Assembly (NCBI RefSeq): GCF_037975245.1
Contig: NC_092578.1
Span: 3,245,001-3,309,000 of the forward strand
Reading direction: 5' to 3'
From: Apostichopus japonicus
Lineage: Eukaryota > Echinodermata > Holothuroidea > Aspidochirotida > Stichopodidae
Length of the DNA: 64,000 nt
Part shown: positions 23,302 to 35,247 of the stretch, piece after piece
How positions within the stretch are numbered: the stretch's first letter is position 1
Layout: the number at the start of each line of letters is the position of its first letter
Position numbers and translations under genes: made by a program
Notes under the pieces: generated by a model
Told to the model about the DNA's origin: nothing
The model's database searches: none
Seen by the model: only the letters and a program-made list of their open reading frames with translations

Positions 23302-24607
23302 GGAGGAAAAAAAGGGGGGTAAATTTCGAATCACTTGATGAAAAAAAGAGGAAAATTGCATCTTATAGACAGTCGAATTGGAACCACACGTTATGTTTGA
23401 ATATTATATAAGATGACGGGAAATGGATAATATTGATATAAGATTTGCCTAAAATTTTCTATTCAGCTCCAACCTATGTAATATTTTCTGACTTTGGTCA
23501 AATTTTTACTTGTATCGGATTCAAATATAAAAGCATCATCGCTGGAATTTAAGATTCAGTGGGATAACATACAAGTAGAAGGCTATATATGATTTGTTGT
23601 TTACAAGTTTAAATATTATCGTCAGTATTTTCATATTTCAAAGCTGGAAATTTTAAATCAGATCACGGGTTGGGGGGGGGGGGGAGAGAGTGGGAAGGGA
23701 TAACATTAATAATGTATCCATGTAGCCAAAGAAAGAAGAAAAAAAGGGAGGCGTAGTTATTTATAGTATATGGTGGCTTGATGCATTATAATATATAACT
23801 ATAATCAAACAACGCATTCAAATCTGTACCAATTTTTATTTTAAATATTTTTGAGCTAGAGGAGGTTGAAGTTTAGGATAGTATCTCGACCGATTTGCCA
23901 GAGCTCTCGCTGCGGAATCTTCTTGTTTTATTTACCCCCCAAAATGTCTACAGTTCGTCCGACTTTTAAACCATCAGTAGTTTATACTATCCTCCTCAAC
24001 ATCCAAAGAAACATGACAACAGAAAACTTGACCCCTCCCCCACCCCACCCCCCAAAAAGAGAAAAAGGTCACTTCAGTAGGTCCACCGAGAACTATTCAC
24101 CGACAACCCCGTTTTTAATCTGGGCGGACGTACATTACTCTAGTTTTGTGGAATGGTTTACCTTTATAGTGGAACCAAAATGTTTGTAGCAATTCTTTGA
24201 ACCTGTTTCTGGTTACCCTGACTGGGTCACGGATCGATGCATATCGACTAACCTGAGGGGGGCGATGCTAATTAAAGGGGTCTATATTGAAATTGAAACA
24301 AACACAAAGCAAAGTGTTCCACATTCGATAATTATATATATGTATAGGTCTACCTTTATTTGCAGTGCAGGGGATTTGAGTACCGTGTTGGGCAAATTCC
24401 CTAGGAAAATTCTATCGGAAACAAACAAACAGACAGACAGACAAAAAGTAAACATAAAGTAAATAAATGGAATCAGGAATTTCATTGAATTCTCATTATT
24501 AAACAATAGAGGATTATGGAACCAATTAGAGAAGAAAAACCGAATATGGTTGCATATGTTTAATTATTTCAGATTTAGCGGGGAAAGGGGGTGGGGTGGG
24601 TGAGGGG

Positions 24608-25214
24608 CAGTGTTGTAGCCAGGAGAAAGTGAGTGCTGGCTAATTTGAGGAGAGTGTAGGCTAATTTGTCTGACGATGGCGAGCGAAGCCAGCCCGCGAG
24701 TATAGCGAGCCCTCCTCTGCGTGAGGTCCAGGGGCCCTTGGTGGGATTCGAAGGGCGAATCCCCCGAAGCTACAGGGTTTTAGTTGATTTCAATGGCTTT
24801 AGGTGGCTCTATTCTACCCCTATTTTTCACCTGACAGTCTTTGTGAATAGCTAAAATTAGGTATGTTATTCAATACACCCTACGCCCCACCGACATCACT
24901 GAACGTAACACCCTACGCCCACCGGTATCACTGAACGAAAAAACCCACCCCTAGTAAAGCCCTCACAAGTCACAATTACATATTAATTATCATTGTAATT
25001 TGTATTGTACGAGGAAAGGCTTAATTAATATGATTTTGCATTTCACAAATTCTGTATTTTGATTTCATTTAATAAAAGATTCACTGATTTTTGTGACGGT
25101 CGGTAGGAAGCTTGAGTGGCGGTCGGTAGGATGCTGATTTACTCTGAGAGCCGGTCGGCAAGCACTAGTGGCGGTTACGCCCGACCGGCGCCGACCGGCG
25201 TGGCTACAACACTG
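24608..25214. mobile_element. Non-autonomous hAT-like transposon, 607 bp
   Basis: Both ends carry the perfect 14-bp terminal inverted repeat CAGTGTTGTAGCCA (24608-24621; inverted at 25201-25214). The same 8-bp target duplication GTGAGGGG flanks it (24600-24607 and 25215-25222), the hAT signature. There is no transposase frame, so it needs an enzyme in trans. Inside the right end lie repeated CGGTCGGTAGGA words and inverted CCGACCGGCG words (about 25095-25200), which look like subterminal transposase-binding repeats. Near the middle, a 32-bp unit containing ACCCTACGCCC and CACTGAACG occurs twice (about 24877-24940). Perfect ends and target sites suggest a young insertion. Confidence 0.85.
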
Positions 25215-25222
25215 GTGAGGGG

Positions 25223-26792
25223 TATTAGGTGAAGTCAAGTGTTTGTTTGTCATTAGAAATGACCTCACCCTTATGGATTTGTTCTTCATACCTGTATTCG
25301 GGAAATTTTGGAATGTATAGTATAAAAAACTATAGAGGAAGACTAAGTAATGTACTCGTGTGTACAACAGCATTGTACTTGTGTGAAGAGCACTTGTGTT
25401 CGTACTCAAATAAATATTCGCACGCATGCTCTTACAACTTTGTACTAAAAGTCTGCATTTTAGAGTGATTTTTGAAGCTAATTCAAACCCAGATTCCAGT
25501 GTTAGAGAGAGAGAGAGAATCACAAAACTCAATCCAATTGTTTCAAACTAGTTGACTATTTTAGCTTTATAGATTGAAACAATTGTTACTTGCAAAGCCG
25601 GGGCAGTATTTTGTCATCGTCGTTTCATATAAAACTGCTACCAATGGTTGGTTGACACCACGCCTTCAAAACGTATTATCGTGACGTCAGACGATACAAA
25701 ATTTAAGTCTTTAAGTCGATAATATTTATTTTTGTTATTAAAAATATTCTTATTATATTATCAATTCTTGAATTCGCTAAGTTTATTTGAAAGGAATTGA
25801 TTAACATATACAGGAATAATTTTACTTTTAAACTAAACGAAAATATGATCAAGTGCTTTACTCATTCGAAGTTTATTTGTATCTATATAGACAGCATTTT
25901 AATAGCAGACGTTTCTTTTATTCTCTGGTCAGTTATTTCTATAGAAACCCACAATCCATGCATCTTTCCATCCTTGCACCATTCATTTTCGTCTTCCCAT
26001 CATCTGTGATGTGTTAAACCTGTCAGTAAAAGACTTTAAGCTCTTCCAGAATATATTACATTGCCAATTTACTTTTTTATGCAAATATATTCAACGGACC
26101 GTATATTCCCTTATTGAGAGTTGTTTGTCAATTTGTAAGTACATATATAAAGAATAAAACAAGTTTCCTTAAAATCGACCAATTTCCATCACATGCAATT
26201 TCCATCACTTAACATCCTTCGCAAGACCAGGCTAATTTTGTCTCTCAAAAATATCTATGTATAGAAATACCATATTTGCGAGAAATTGACGATTTCCTCC
26301 ATGGGGATGTTCCCATTAAAATAGAAAATTTGTCTTTTAAAATAACAATAACAAATATTTCGTGTTTGTGTGTTTGTATGAATCCGGGGGTTCGCTTCAG
26401 TTAGTTTGTGATTGACACTAATATAACAAAGTTTTCGGGGCGATTTTTTCTTATTAAAAAGTAAAAATATCGGCATAATTATACGTTAAAGATTGATAAT
26501 GGAATGAGAAAGAAACAAGGGGATTGTTGGATGGTAGGGTACCCCTAGGGTGAGGGTAGTCCACCAATTTTTAAAAGTGGGGTTTGGGGCAGGAGTATAT
26601 ATATTCCTGACAGGGTAATACTTCCATCGTGAACTTAAACATAAACTTTACCAATTATCTTTTTATTACTGGGCATGTGGTGCACTAATGGGCCTATATA
26701 CAAATAACAAGTTTAACGTGAAATGTCTAGAACATTCTTGTTGTTCTGTTGTATCAAATAGGAGTCTGATCAGGTCGCCAAACTATTCCAAT
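25223..26792. other. no gene; one GTACTCG-like locus
   Basis: TGTACTCGTGTGTAC, TTGTACTTGTGTG and TTCGTACTC lie at 25351-25407, a looser version of the GTACTCG repeat. A TGACGTCA palindrome lies at 25682-25689. Nothing else could be supported. Confidence 0.4.
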
Positions 26793-26892
26793 CAGTGGCG
26801 TAACGCGTAACGCCCCCCTCCCCCTCCCCTCCCCCTCCCCCTCCCTACCCCTAACCCCCCCCCAAAAAAAGATGACTGGTGTACGCCACCTG
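26793..26892. mobile_element. Possible hAT-like remnant, 100 bp
   Basis: The left end CAGTGGCGTAACG faces the right end GTACGCCACCTG, whose inverse is CAGGTGGCGTAC. The interior is almost pure CCCCTCC. The ends resemble those of the hAT-like elements elsewhere in the window, but no target duplication is visible and the size is very small. It may be an internally deleted element. Confidence 0.35.
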
Positions 26893-29800
26893 TCGTTAGA
26901 GACTTTTGTGATCAGTTTGTATGTCTGCTAAAATATAACTGAAACCTTTGCGTTTAGACTGAAAGTGCTGCATTATAATGGCTACATCAAATCTGCTAAA
27001 TAGCAGATATCTGGTTGTACCAAAAAAAAAGGTCTCATTTTTGAGAGGTTAATATAGTTTTCGCTTGTAAATTATCTGATATCGTAATAAATCATGCGAC
27101 CCATATTTTTCTTGTTTTCGTAATATCGGTCATTGCGATTGGTCTAAGATATTAAAAAAAAAATAGAACAGTTTAACATCACAAGAGTGAAAGTAGGTCG
27201 TTCGGAAAAGCAAAATCCGATAAAGAGTATACATGAAGAAAAGAAAGGGGGGACAAAGAGAGAGAGAGAGAGACTAGAAAATGCAAGAAGAAGGATTCGC
27301 ATATTTAACCTAAAAGTTGAAAGGATTTTACCAATCGACACACAAGATCCCTCAAACGTAAAATCGACAAATTCTTCTCTTAATGTAGGTTACTTTTTCT
27401 TTTACAAGAATCAAATCGTGGCATTTGTTTAACCAATGTTACTAAGAAACTTATAGGCTGAAGTACACCCTGATTGATTTGACCAAATTTTTCATGTCAA
27501 GCCTTCTTGCATGTCAATGAGTGTTTTACCCTCCCCCCTTGAGGTATAATGGAACATTCCTTGCATTTACGATTCCTATTTGCTGGTTGGTTTGTTTTCA
27601 TTTCCGGTGATTGACACATAACACAAATTTCGGGAATTTGTTTTACCTCGATTAAATATAAATAGAAATGTCTGGGGTTGAGATAATATTCTTGCAAATG
27701 TTCATCAACCGGGGGGGGGGGGGGGGGTTAAGGTGAAGGTGAACCAAGCAAGGGGGGGTGGTCGATATTAGTGTAGGTGTAGTTAAACTTTGCAGTAGGA
27801 CCGAGTTAGGATTGTTTACTTGGGTGCAAAGCTCTGCAAATTTATTCTTATTTTCGCCGTAAATAATGGAAACTAATATAGTTATATTAGTTAATCATGT
27901 TAATGTATATTTCGAAATACATAATCTATATGTGTAACAATTCAATATCATCTTAAATGTATTCTAATAAGTTTAGATTTAAAACAAAAACATCTTTCCA
28001 TATTCAGTATCGAAAAAGTATACTTAAGTACTGCAAATACGTCAATTGTCGATTAAATGAGAGTCTTATAACTGTTTACAAATACGAATTCGAAGTAGGA
28101 TTAACGCATATTATAGGGGATCAACACAGATTTGGGATAATCTCTCTCCCCCCCCTCCCTTCTATAAATATACAGCAATTATTTAATTGTCATGTTTTTG
28201 TCAACTACGTCATTCCTTCTGACAAAGCGATTGGCATTTTCTATGTATGGTAGCTCATAACATCCATTATTCTTCCAAAACCTGTTCAAATAACCTTTGC
28301 CGAGAAGTTCAAACATACGTCGCGGAACTGGCCTAAACATAATATGTTCAGTAGAATGTCAGACAACAGGCACAATACTACCACTGATATGCAGCCGCTT
28401 TTAGTCCATTACTGCATGGACGCATTCCTCGATATGTTACTTTACAGTATTCAAATCTCAACATTCTCACAGGCTAGGCTTGTACTTTCATAGCAGATAC
28501 ATACAGTAGGCGGGCATGATTTGGACAGCCAGAAGATTGGTCTGATTTATCCCTCACTAAATGTAAAAAAAATATATCACGACTGATCTGTTTCTCCCCG
28601 ACTGACGATGGAGGTGAGTGACCATCTCTCTCCTCCCCCACCCCTCCCCTCCCCCTCCCACCTCCCCCTCCCTTGTTTTGTGCACGCCACATCGTTGCAT
28701 ATCCACGCTTACAGGGATAATTATAAACTTTGCTTGTCACTTGCATGTTACTTTTGATTTAATTCTATAAGTTACTTACTTGTTTCATGTGTTATTAAAC
28801 TATAACTTGATATAAGTTAGGTAAAATATATCGGTTTCATCTCAACAAAATCATTATCAAAGTGAGTTTCAGTCAGTCCAGTCGAGCGTAAATTTAATAG
28901 TTAAACAGAACTCTTTCCCAGGTTTCCTTATATACGAACAAACCAACAAGTCGATTACGCAAATACTTTAAAAAAAGGAAAAAAAGTGTCTTAATATTAG
29001 ATTTTTCTTCACATCAAGCGAGCATGTTCAGTTAAAGGCTAAATCTCAAGAAATGTATTTTTTTTTCCTCATTTTATATCAATAAAGTCAGAAATGACCT
29101 CCTTTTTCTGTTCATCAACTAACTCCAAATTTTATCCAATTCTTTGGTTTAGTGTCGCAGTATCTTGGGACTGGATCAATAATTTGCCTCGATCTATTCA
29201 CGGATTTGCCTATAGACATAACATGATTCCTGTGTGTTGACTCTGAACTTATCAAACAGGGGGAAATTATCAGGATGTTTCTTCTGAAAACAGTTACCAA
29301 AGTAATTTTTGGTTCTCAAATCTCCCTTGGTTAGGAGTTGGATATTGAGCCCTAAACGTGATAAGATATATTATAATATACATATATTTTGTAAGTTGCC
29401 CAGTGAATTACGTCAGGCTATAAGGACTGTATATTCGCTGAACAGGATATGGAAGACACGCGCATTATTGATTGCAGCAAAAAGAGATCCCGATAAGAAA
29501 GTGGGTAATGGTGCAAATCATTTGTATGGTAGCTCATAAATTCCACCACGTTGAAAAAGTCATCCACCAAAAAAAAAGAGGGGGCGGGTGACGAAAGTTG
29601 ATTTCGATTATAGACTCAACTTGTTAACTTTGAAAGAAAATCAGTAAAGAGAAAATATGTCAGATGTTCATAAGTTACTTCATTTGGCGAGACAACTGGT
29701 CTTAATAATCAACATTTCATATTAAATATCTTCTATTCATAAATTGTTGAGTGAATCAGTTTGTACGTCTATGGTAATGGTCGAGACAATCTTCCACAAC

Positions 29801-30205
29801 TTGTCAACAGTACGATCGATTCGGTAAGAAAAAAACCGTTTTAAGTTCAGAAATTCAACCTTTACAATATTTGTAACCATCGTGAACCCTTAAAAAAAAT
29901 TGTTACATATTTTTATTATTTATCTCATAATAGCTCTTTACATTTACTTTGGAAATTTCCATCGTGTAGGTATTCACACCCCCCCCCCCCACACCCCACC
30001 CCATAGTCCAATACTGATGTATACAGTATTGCGCATTCCACAGCGTTGCCTCATACGTACGGTAAATTCCTTTAGCAAACTAATACGGTAATGTCTTACA
30101 ACAAAAAAAGGAGCAAGTCTTGTAAAGTAATTTACTTTATTACGTTATACTGGACATTGTGTCAATATATCGAATTTTCAGTCGTGAGAACATTCACCAA
30201 TATCG
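26893..30205. other. no recognisable gene; low-complexity patches
   Basis: The longest G-run of the window (17 G, 27711-27727) lies here, with C-rich tracts at 28149-28161, 28627-28672 and 29979-30001, and an AGAGAG run at 27258-27272. The sequence at 28640-28692 (pyrimidine-rich, then GTGCACGCCAC) looks like one end of a hAT-like element, but no partner end was found. Confidence 0.45.
27711..27727. repeat. longest poly-G run, 17 bases
   Basis: Seventeen consecutive G, followed 24 bases later by another 7-G run. It is the longest of more than twenty G/C runs in the window and a candidate for quadruplex formation. Confidence 0.8.
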
Positions 30206-30714
30206 TTATAAGCATCATGCTTAAGCATCAACATCAACTTTGAGATTGATCAATGAGAAGATCGACTTCAATATGAGCATGAGGGTTATCATCAACATCC
30301 ATATAAACATCAACATGATTATCAATATCAACAACATCAGTAAAAGAAGATCATCATACACATGAACATGCACAATCATCACATCATCACAAACATCATC
30401 AACAGCATGGACTCAACGTCAACATCGGCAACAACAAGCATATCAACATCAACAAGAACATCAACATGATTCTGAACATTAACATCACCATCTGTATGAA
30501 CATAACAGGAACGTCTTTGACATAAACAATAACATAAATGTGATCATCAGCATGAACATTGACATCATCATCAGTACATGAACATGAACGTTACTAACAT
30601 GACCTTGGACATCAACATCAACACCAACACGGTTATTAACATCAACATCAACGCGAACATGAACATTGGCATGAACATCGGCTTCGACTGCATGCAGCAT
30701 CAACATGATTATTA
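30206..30714. repeat. cryptic ACATCA hexamer repeat
   Basis: About 500 bp of degenerate ACATCA/ACATGA units, with words such as CATCAACATCAACA and GAACATGAACATTG, fall off gradually at both edges. A 73-codon minus-strand frame (30706-30485) rich in alternating V, D and M residues is a by-product of the hexamer and not a gene. Confidence 0.75.
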
Positions 30715-31246
30715 GAACAGTTATTGTATAACTAACCAGGCTATCGATGGTCTCACTGCGTTATATCCTGCTTATGAATAAATCACCCATTTACACACTA
30801 CTCGCACGCGCAAATAAAGTAACAAAACATTGGTCACCGACAGTATGAAGATATTGCTTGTACACACATATCCTCTGTCTGTCATGAGAGATGTAAAATC
30901 ATATTCCATTAGTTCTATGATCAATTTCAGTGAAAGAAAATCAATATCATTGATTACGTCCAAGGTTAAATACCATCGAAAGACTGGTTGAATTCAAAGA
31001 CAAGATAAGGGAGTTGAATTGCAATATAATAAGTCTTTCTGCGAAGAGTTACGATCTTTTCACTTTATGTCACATATATAAGTATTCAGTTCAAATGACA
31101 GTCAATTCTTTATTTAAATTTGTGCTTAAATGGCCAAACGTAAACGTTTCTTGCCTTCGTGTGCATCTATCAAATTGCTTGCATTTCGTCTGTAATCTAA
31201 CACGCACCTTAAATGTTTGTTCATATATATGTATATATCTGTATAT

Positions 31247-31326
31247 CCCGGTGGAGGCTGGAAGTTTTTTCACTCTTCTTGATTTTCCAACTCACTACGA
31301 TTTCAATTATATATATATATATATAC
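31247..31326 (+). mobile_element. SINE family A, 3' fragment
   Basis: CCCGGTGGAGGCTGGAAG, then a TTTTCACT word, GATTTTCCAACTCACTACG and a (TA)n tail match the last 80 bp of the SINE at 40871-41120 (minus strand). The copy starts inside the B-box arm, so most of the head is missing. A short TA tail (31308-31325) remains. Confidence 0.65.
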
Positions 31327-32735
31327 TTGCATATATACTATGCATCAAAATCACAAAGAAAGGAGCAACTGTCGTTACCACTAAGATGTAGTAACTGGAG
31401 TCGAGTGGAGGTAGGAGGGGAGAAGGGGGGGGTAGGTACATCTTTGTTGAAATATTGCATGTTTTGATCATAATAATGAAACATTATTCCAAACCCTATA
31501 CCTGCAACTTAAAGTCAATTAAGCAGTAAATAATATGGGTTATACGTCACATCGCACATAATGACGGAATATTTCAGTATCAAATATCCCTGCAGTGCTT
31601 TTCTATATTGCTAAACTGCAAAAGAATTAAGCCGTGGACCCAATAAGCTTCCGTACGCTATCACGACCGATGGTGAGTTGTGTTTTATAACAACGTAGAA
31701 AGATTTCTTGTTGACATAAAATATTAGGTCTACGAAGAAAAAGACTTCGTTTCATGTTCGTGTAACTTATATTCTTCTCTAAACCAGATGAGCGTTTTTC
31801 TTTCCTTCTTCGCTTGGATGTTGACTGAAAGAGATATTTTTATGCTCAATTGATGAAGTTCTATTTTCATCATAACAATTTATAGCTTCACAAGTGTTTC
31901 TCTTTTTTTCCTTGTTAACAACAAACTCATACAACGTCGAGGACATCAACTCATCCTGACTATTTTTACCCTTCCCCGGCTGGAATGACAAAATAATATT
32001 CTGAAAATCGTTGAGTGCTTTCTGTTCATTTATTCCCTCGGCGATGAATATTCGGTATTAAATTTCATTTTTGAAACAACCGCGCAGACTTGCTGCTTTC
32101 GTCGAACAAGTTTCTTGGCGTGACGAAGGATAAAGGGAAAGAGAGAGAGGAGAGGTGGAGAGAGAGTAAAGGAGAATGTTCATGTTGGGATTGTTGTAGT
32201 AATCAAGTCTGTTCAAATTGGTGAGATGACGAATAATAACAACAAACCAACCATGGCATGAGAAAATTCTCGACTGCCTCTGAAGTATATTGGAAGGAGT
32301 AACAGTAGTTTGTTTGTAAAACGTGCAGTTGTTATACAGGTATCGCGTTGCCATATTCGAACAATCATCGCACTTCAAGTAAACATTATACACAGAAACG
32401 TGATTGTCATCTGAAGATAAATATAAAAAACGAAACTTGCTGTCAGCGGAGCACTGAGTGAACCAATAACATATCTCATAATTATCAGGAGATCATTCGT
32501 AAAAGGTATCTTTTACATAGTTGAACATCATTCGTTATCTGGGTTCTTACGAAGGTAGGTTAAATTATTTTGTTATCGAAAATGTAGGCAGTGAAACATG
32601 CATAACATCTTAGTTGCTAGTTTAAGTTACTAATGTTTGCATGATTGTTAAATCCGTTCATACAATTGGCTTAATTTATTTATTTCGGAAAGAAAACATT
32701 ACAATGTTTTGGCTATTTATATCATGCCACCCTTT
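31327..32735. other. no recognisable gene
   Basis: A G-rich patch lies at 31411-31433. Several open frames of 60-110 codons exist but none shows a recognisable domain. Confidence 0.45.
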
Positions 32736-32829
32736 GCCCTTACCCCTCACCCCTTCCCCTCCCACCCCCCCCCCCCACCAATACCACTCTCCCTCTCTCT
32801 TCCTGTCGTCATTTTACTATGTCTTACAG

Positions 32830-33066
32830 GTTTATTTAATACCAAAGAAGTGGAAAGATAATGAAAGAAAGATTAATAAACCATTGGATGGATTCCCACT
32901 TGTTGATCTTAGAGAAAATATAGTATTCTCTAGAATGACAAAGCAGTCTTCTGCCAGTTCACGGACGAACCTCTCCCCCCCCCCACCCCTGCAACCTATT
33001 TTGGAATCACATGGCAATTCCATACTTGAAGTACTTGATCACAGACCACTTCGAAAATCAACATAA
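32830..33066 (+). CDS. Candidate terminal exon, product unrecognised
   Basis: A long pyrimidine tract (about 32735-32812) ends in TTTTACTATGTCTTACAG (ends 32829), a strong-looking splice acceptor. From 32830 a frame in phase 0 runs 78 codons to a stop at 33064-33066. It begins VYLIPKKWKDNERKINK and ends near ILEVLDHRPLRKST. The middle has LVDLRENIVFSRM, and a PPPP run is encoded by a C tract. An ATTAAA word follows about 25 bases after the stop. No family is recognised. The basic-rich start and varied composition look more like coding than most frames here, but the C tract inside is a warning, and the upstream pyrimidine tract may simply be one of the many C-rich runs of this window. It could equally be chance. 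Confidence 0.22.
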   Translation, partial: VYLIPKKWKDNERKINKPLDGFPLVDLRENIVFSRMTKQSSASSRTNLSPPPPLQPILESHGNSILEVLDHRPLRKST

Positions 33067-33185
33067 TTTGATTTTTGCAAGTAGACGAACATTGATTAAA
33101 GACTGAGGGTACTCAACTATATTTATCTATACATGAGATGTCGGAGTACAATCTAACCGAAATACTATAGAAACAAGACTTGAAA

Positions 33186-33258
33186 GTGAGTCCGTACTCT
33201 TATTACATATCTAACGTAGTTATCTTCTACTCGTCCTCCTTGGTTTGTACTCGTACCT
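33186..33258 (+). repeat. GTACTCG bipartite repeat, locus 3
   Basis: GTGAGTCCGTACTC (from 33186) is followed by CTACTCGTCC and TTTGTACTCGTACCTGC, then a G-run (33263-33275). Same order and orientation as the other loci. Confidence 0.55.
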
Positions 33259-34565
33259 GCTTTGGGGGGGGGGGGAGACGGGTGGTGGTGGTGGTGCTGG
33301 GGGGGGGGATCTAGTATAGATACTCATGCAACACTGTAAGCACATGTCGTCTAACTCCCAAATCCCAATGTAAGTCATGTTTGAAACTAGAACTTATAGT
33401 ATTATATGAAGGTGCGTGGATTCTCCTTCATATACCACAGTGGATAAAACACTCTACACGTCCTAACCAGGTATACTCATAAAGACGAATGGATCTAACA
33501 TTTTACGATTAACTGCTTTAAATATATTGAACAGTTGAAGATGCAAATGAACATTATGATAGTATACGGTTGTGAATGAGTAAATACTTTATCATTACCA
33601 TAGAAACTTCTTTATCATCGTCATTAGTCACGCAATGTCTATCACAAAATTTGTTTCAATTATTCATCTATTTAATATGTGTCTGGCCTACCTATACTAC
33701 AGTTTCCTTGCGCGTATTAGTTATATAGTTTATATATATATGTGCTACCGCTATGTCGTGTAGCGTATATAGATTCGAGGGAGCTTTGTGAAAAATCGAT
33801 ATCAAACACTAACATTGTATTTACAAAGTTGTCACTGTCTGACGTACATTTGACAGTGATTAACATATAAGCATGTCTTTTAAGTGATAGCTATCTACGA
33901 ATGGCAAAAAAAAAAATTGCAAGCAGTCTTATCTTAAGAAGTTAGTACTATATTGATACAAGTGAACAATGTCTGAAATATGTATGTGTAAAATGGAGCA
34001 ACAAAAACTTGGTGTTTTAAATGTCTTTATCCAAATATGTTATTTGTTAATCATTATTTTGCAAAGAATCGGAATTATGAAGAATATCCATGAATCATTT
34101 TAACAAACTTCAACATTGTATAGTAAGATGCCTTTAATATGTAACATGTCAAAAACAATAAACTATATATCTATATAATCTTTCAGTATATATATACCAA
34201 CCGTGGATTATGAAGGATAAAGTCTTAATCCTAAGGATTACTGTAAAAAATTTCCTCCTATTCGAATATATATTTAAGCCCTACGTACGTATATGCATGT
34301 GTGTACTTCACTTCAAGGACAACGGAATTCGACAATGACGCAACTCTCTACGTTGTTATAGGACAAATTACTTTTGAATTAAGATGATGCGTTCGACCCG
34401 ATGATGATGATGTCAAGGAAGCTAAGGGGGGCACACACGAGATAAGCTTGTAAAGTCTGATTAGGTTATCGGCGATCTCGTTGTACTGTAGTTCAACCTC
34501 AATATCACTACACGTTTCTTCTTACAATGCTGTTGTTAATGGATGCATACATAGCGGACGTGCTT
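33259..34565. other. no recognisable gene
   Basis: G-runs flank a (GGT)n patch at 33263-33308. The remainder is AT-rich with no recognisable feature. Confidence 0.5.
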
Positions 34566-34780
34566 GTGAGTCCGTCCGTCCGTCCGTATTCGGCTAACAT
34601 TCTAATATAGTTGTCCGTTCTTGTACTCATACTCAAAGATTTGTACTCCGTACTTGGGGTGTATTTTGTCAATCTAGAAAAGTTGTTAAAATTCCATGTA
34701 TACATACACTCAAGGAGAAATTTATACGCGTACCACATGTACTCAATAGTACTGTCGCCGCTGTACTCGGAGTAAAAGAC
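34566..34780 (+). repeat. GTACTCG bipartite repeat, locus 4
   Basis: GTGAGTCCGTCCGTCCGTCC (from 34566) has the start of this repeat with a local CCGT expansion. It is followed by CTTGTACTCATACTC and TTTGTACTCCGTACTTGGGG (34640-34660). Further TGTACTC words reach about 34770. Confidence 0.5.
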
Positions 34781-35204
34781 CGGTACATGATAAAATACCG
34801 GACATGAAAGTTCATAGCAGGGTATACATTGGCAAATTATGACAAGTATGGTTTTAGCAAGTTTCGCTTAAAGCAGCTATTTGGGGGATTAATATTTGAT
34901 AAAATATTCGATTTTGATGCTGAAATACCGTGGTGGGTCAGTAGCGTGATGGTCAGTTATATGTTCCATTTCATATAAGAGGAGTCGAACATTTGAACTG
35001 CTCCAAGTTGGTTTTTCAGGTTTTTTGTTATAGTATTAAAAATGTGAAGGCGACGAATTGTTGAGGATAACATATAATGAAAGAATTATTTATCCACGAT
35101 CTTCATTCCTACAATTAAGAGGGTTGACTTAGTTTGGTCAAATGGAAAGTTAATTAATTAATTAATTAGTTTAATCTTAATAACCAATATTATCATCTTA
35201 CTCT
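34781..35204. other. no recognisable gene
   Basis: AT-rich sequence with an (AATT)n run at 35151-35168. No feature supported. Confidence 0.5.
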
Positions 35205-35247
35205 GTCTTACCATGGAGTTGTTCCATAAGAAGTACCTGGTCTTACA
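35205..35247. repeat. CAGGGAG palindrome, degenerate copy
   Basis: GTCTTACCATGGAGTTGTTCC is followed by AGTACCTGGTCTTAC. The layout matches the copies at 6591 and 16573 (TCTTAC flanks, ACCATGGAG and CCTGGT arms), but the arms have several mismatches. Confidence 0.45.

Larger units (their letters stand above)
21791..24599. other. no recognisable gene
   Basis: The stretch holds an NRF1-like site (see 22976-22986), an inverted repeat with CAAAATTGTTG ends (23229-23301), G/C runs (23162-23172, 23671-23683) and a C-rich patch at 24031-24052. No coding region could be recognised. Confidence 0.5.

Noticed and set aside
25065-25532. 155-codon minus-strand frame
   Set aside because: It crosses the right boundary of the hAT-like element at 25214, so it mixes transposon and host DNA and shows no domain.
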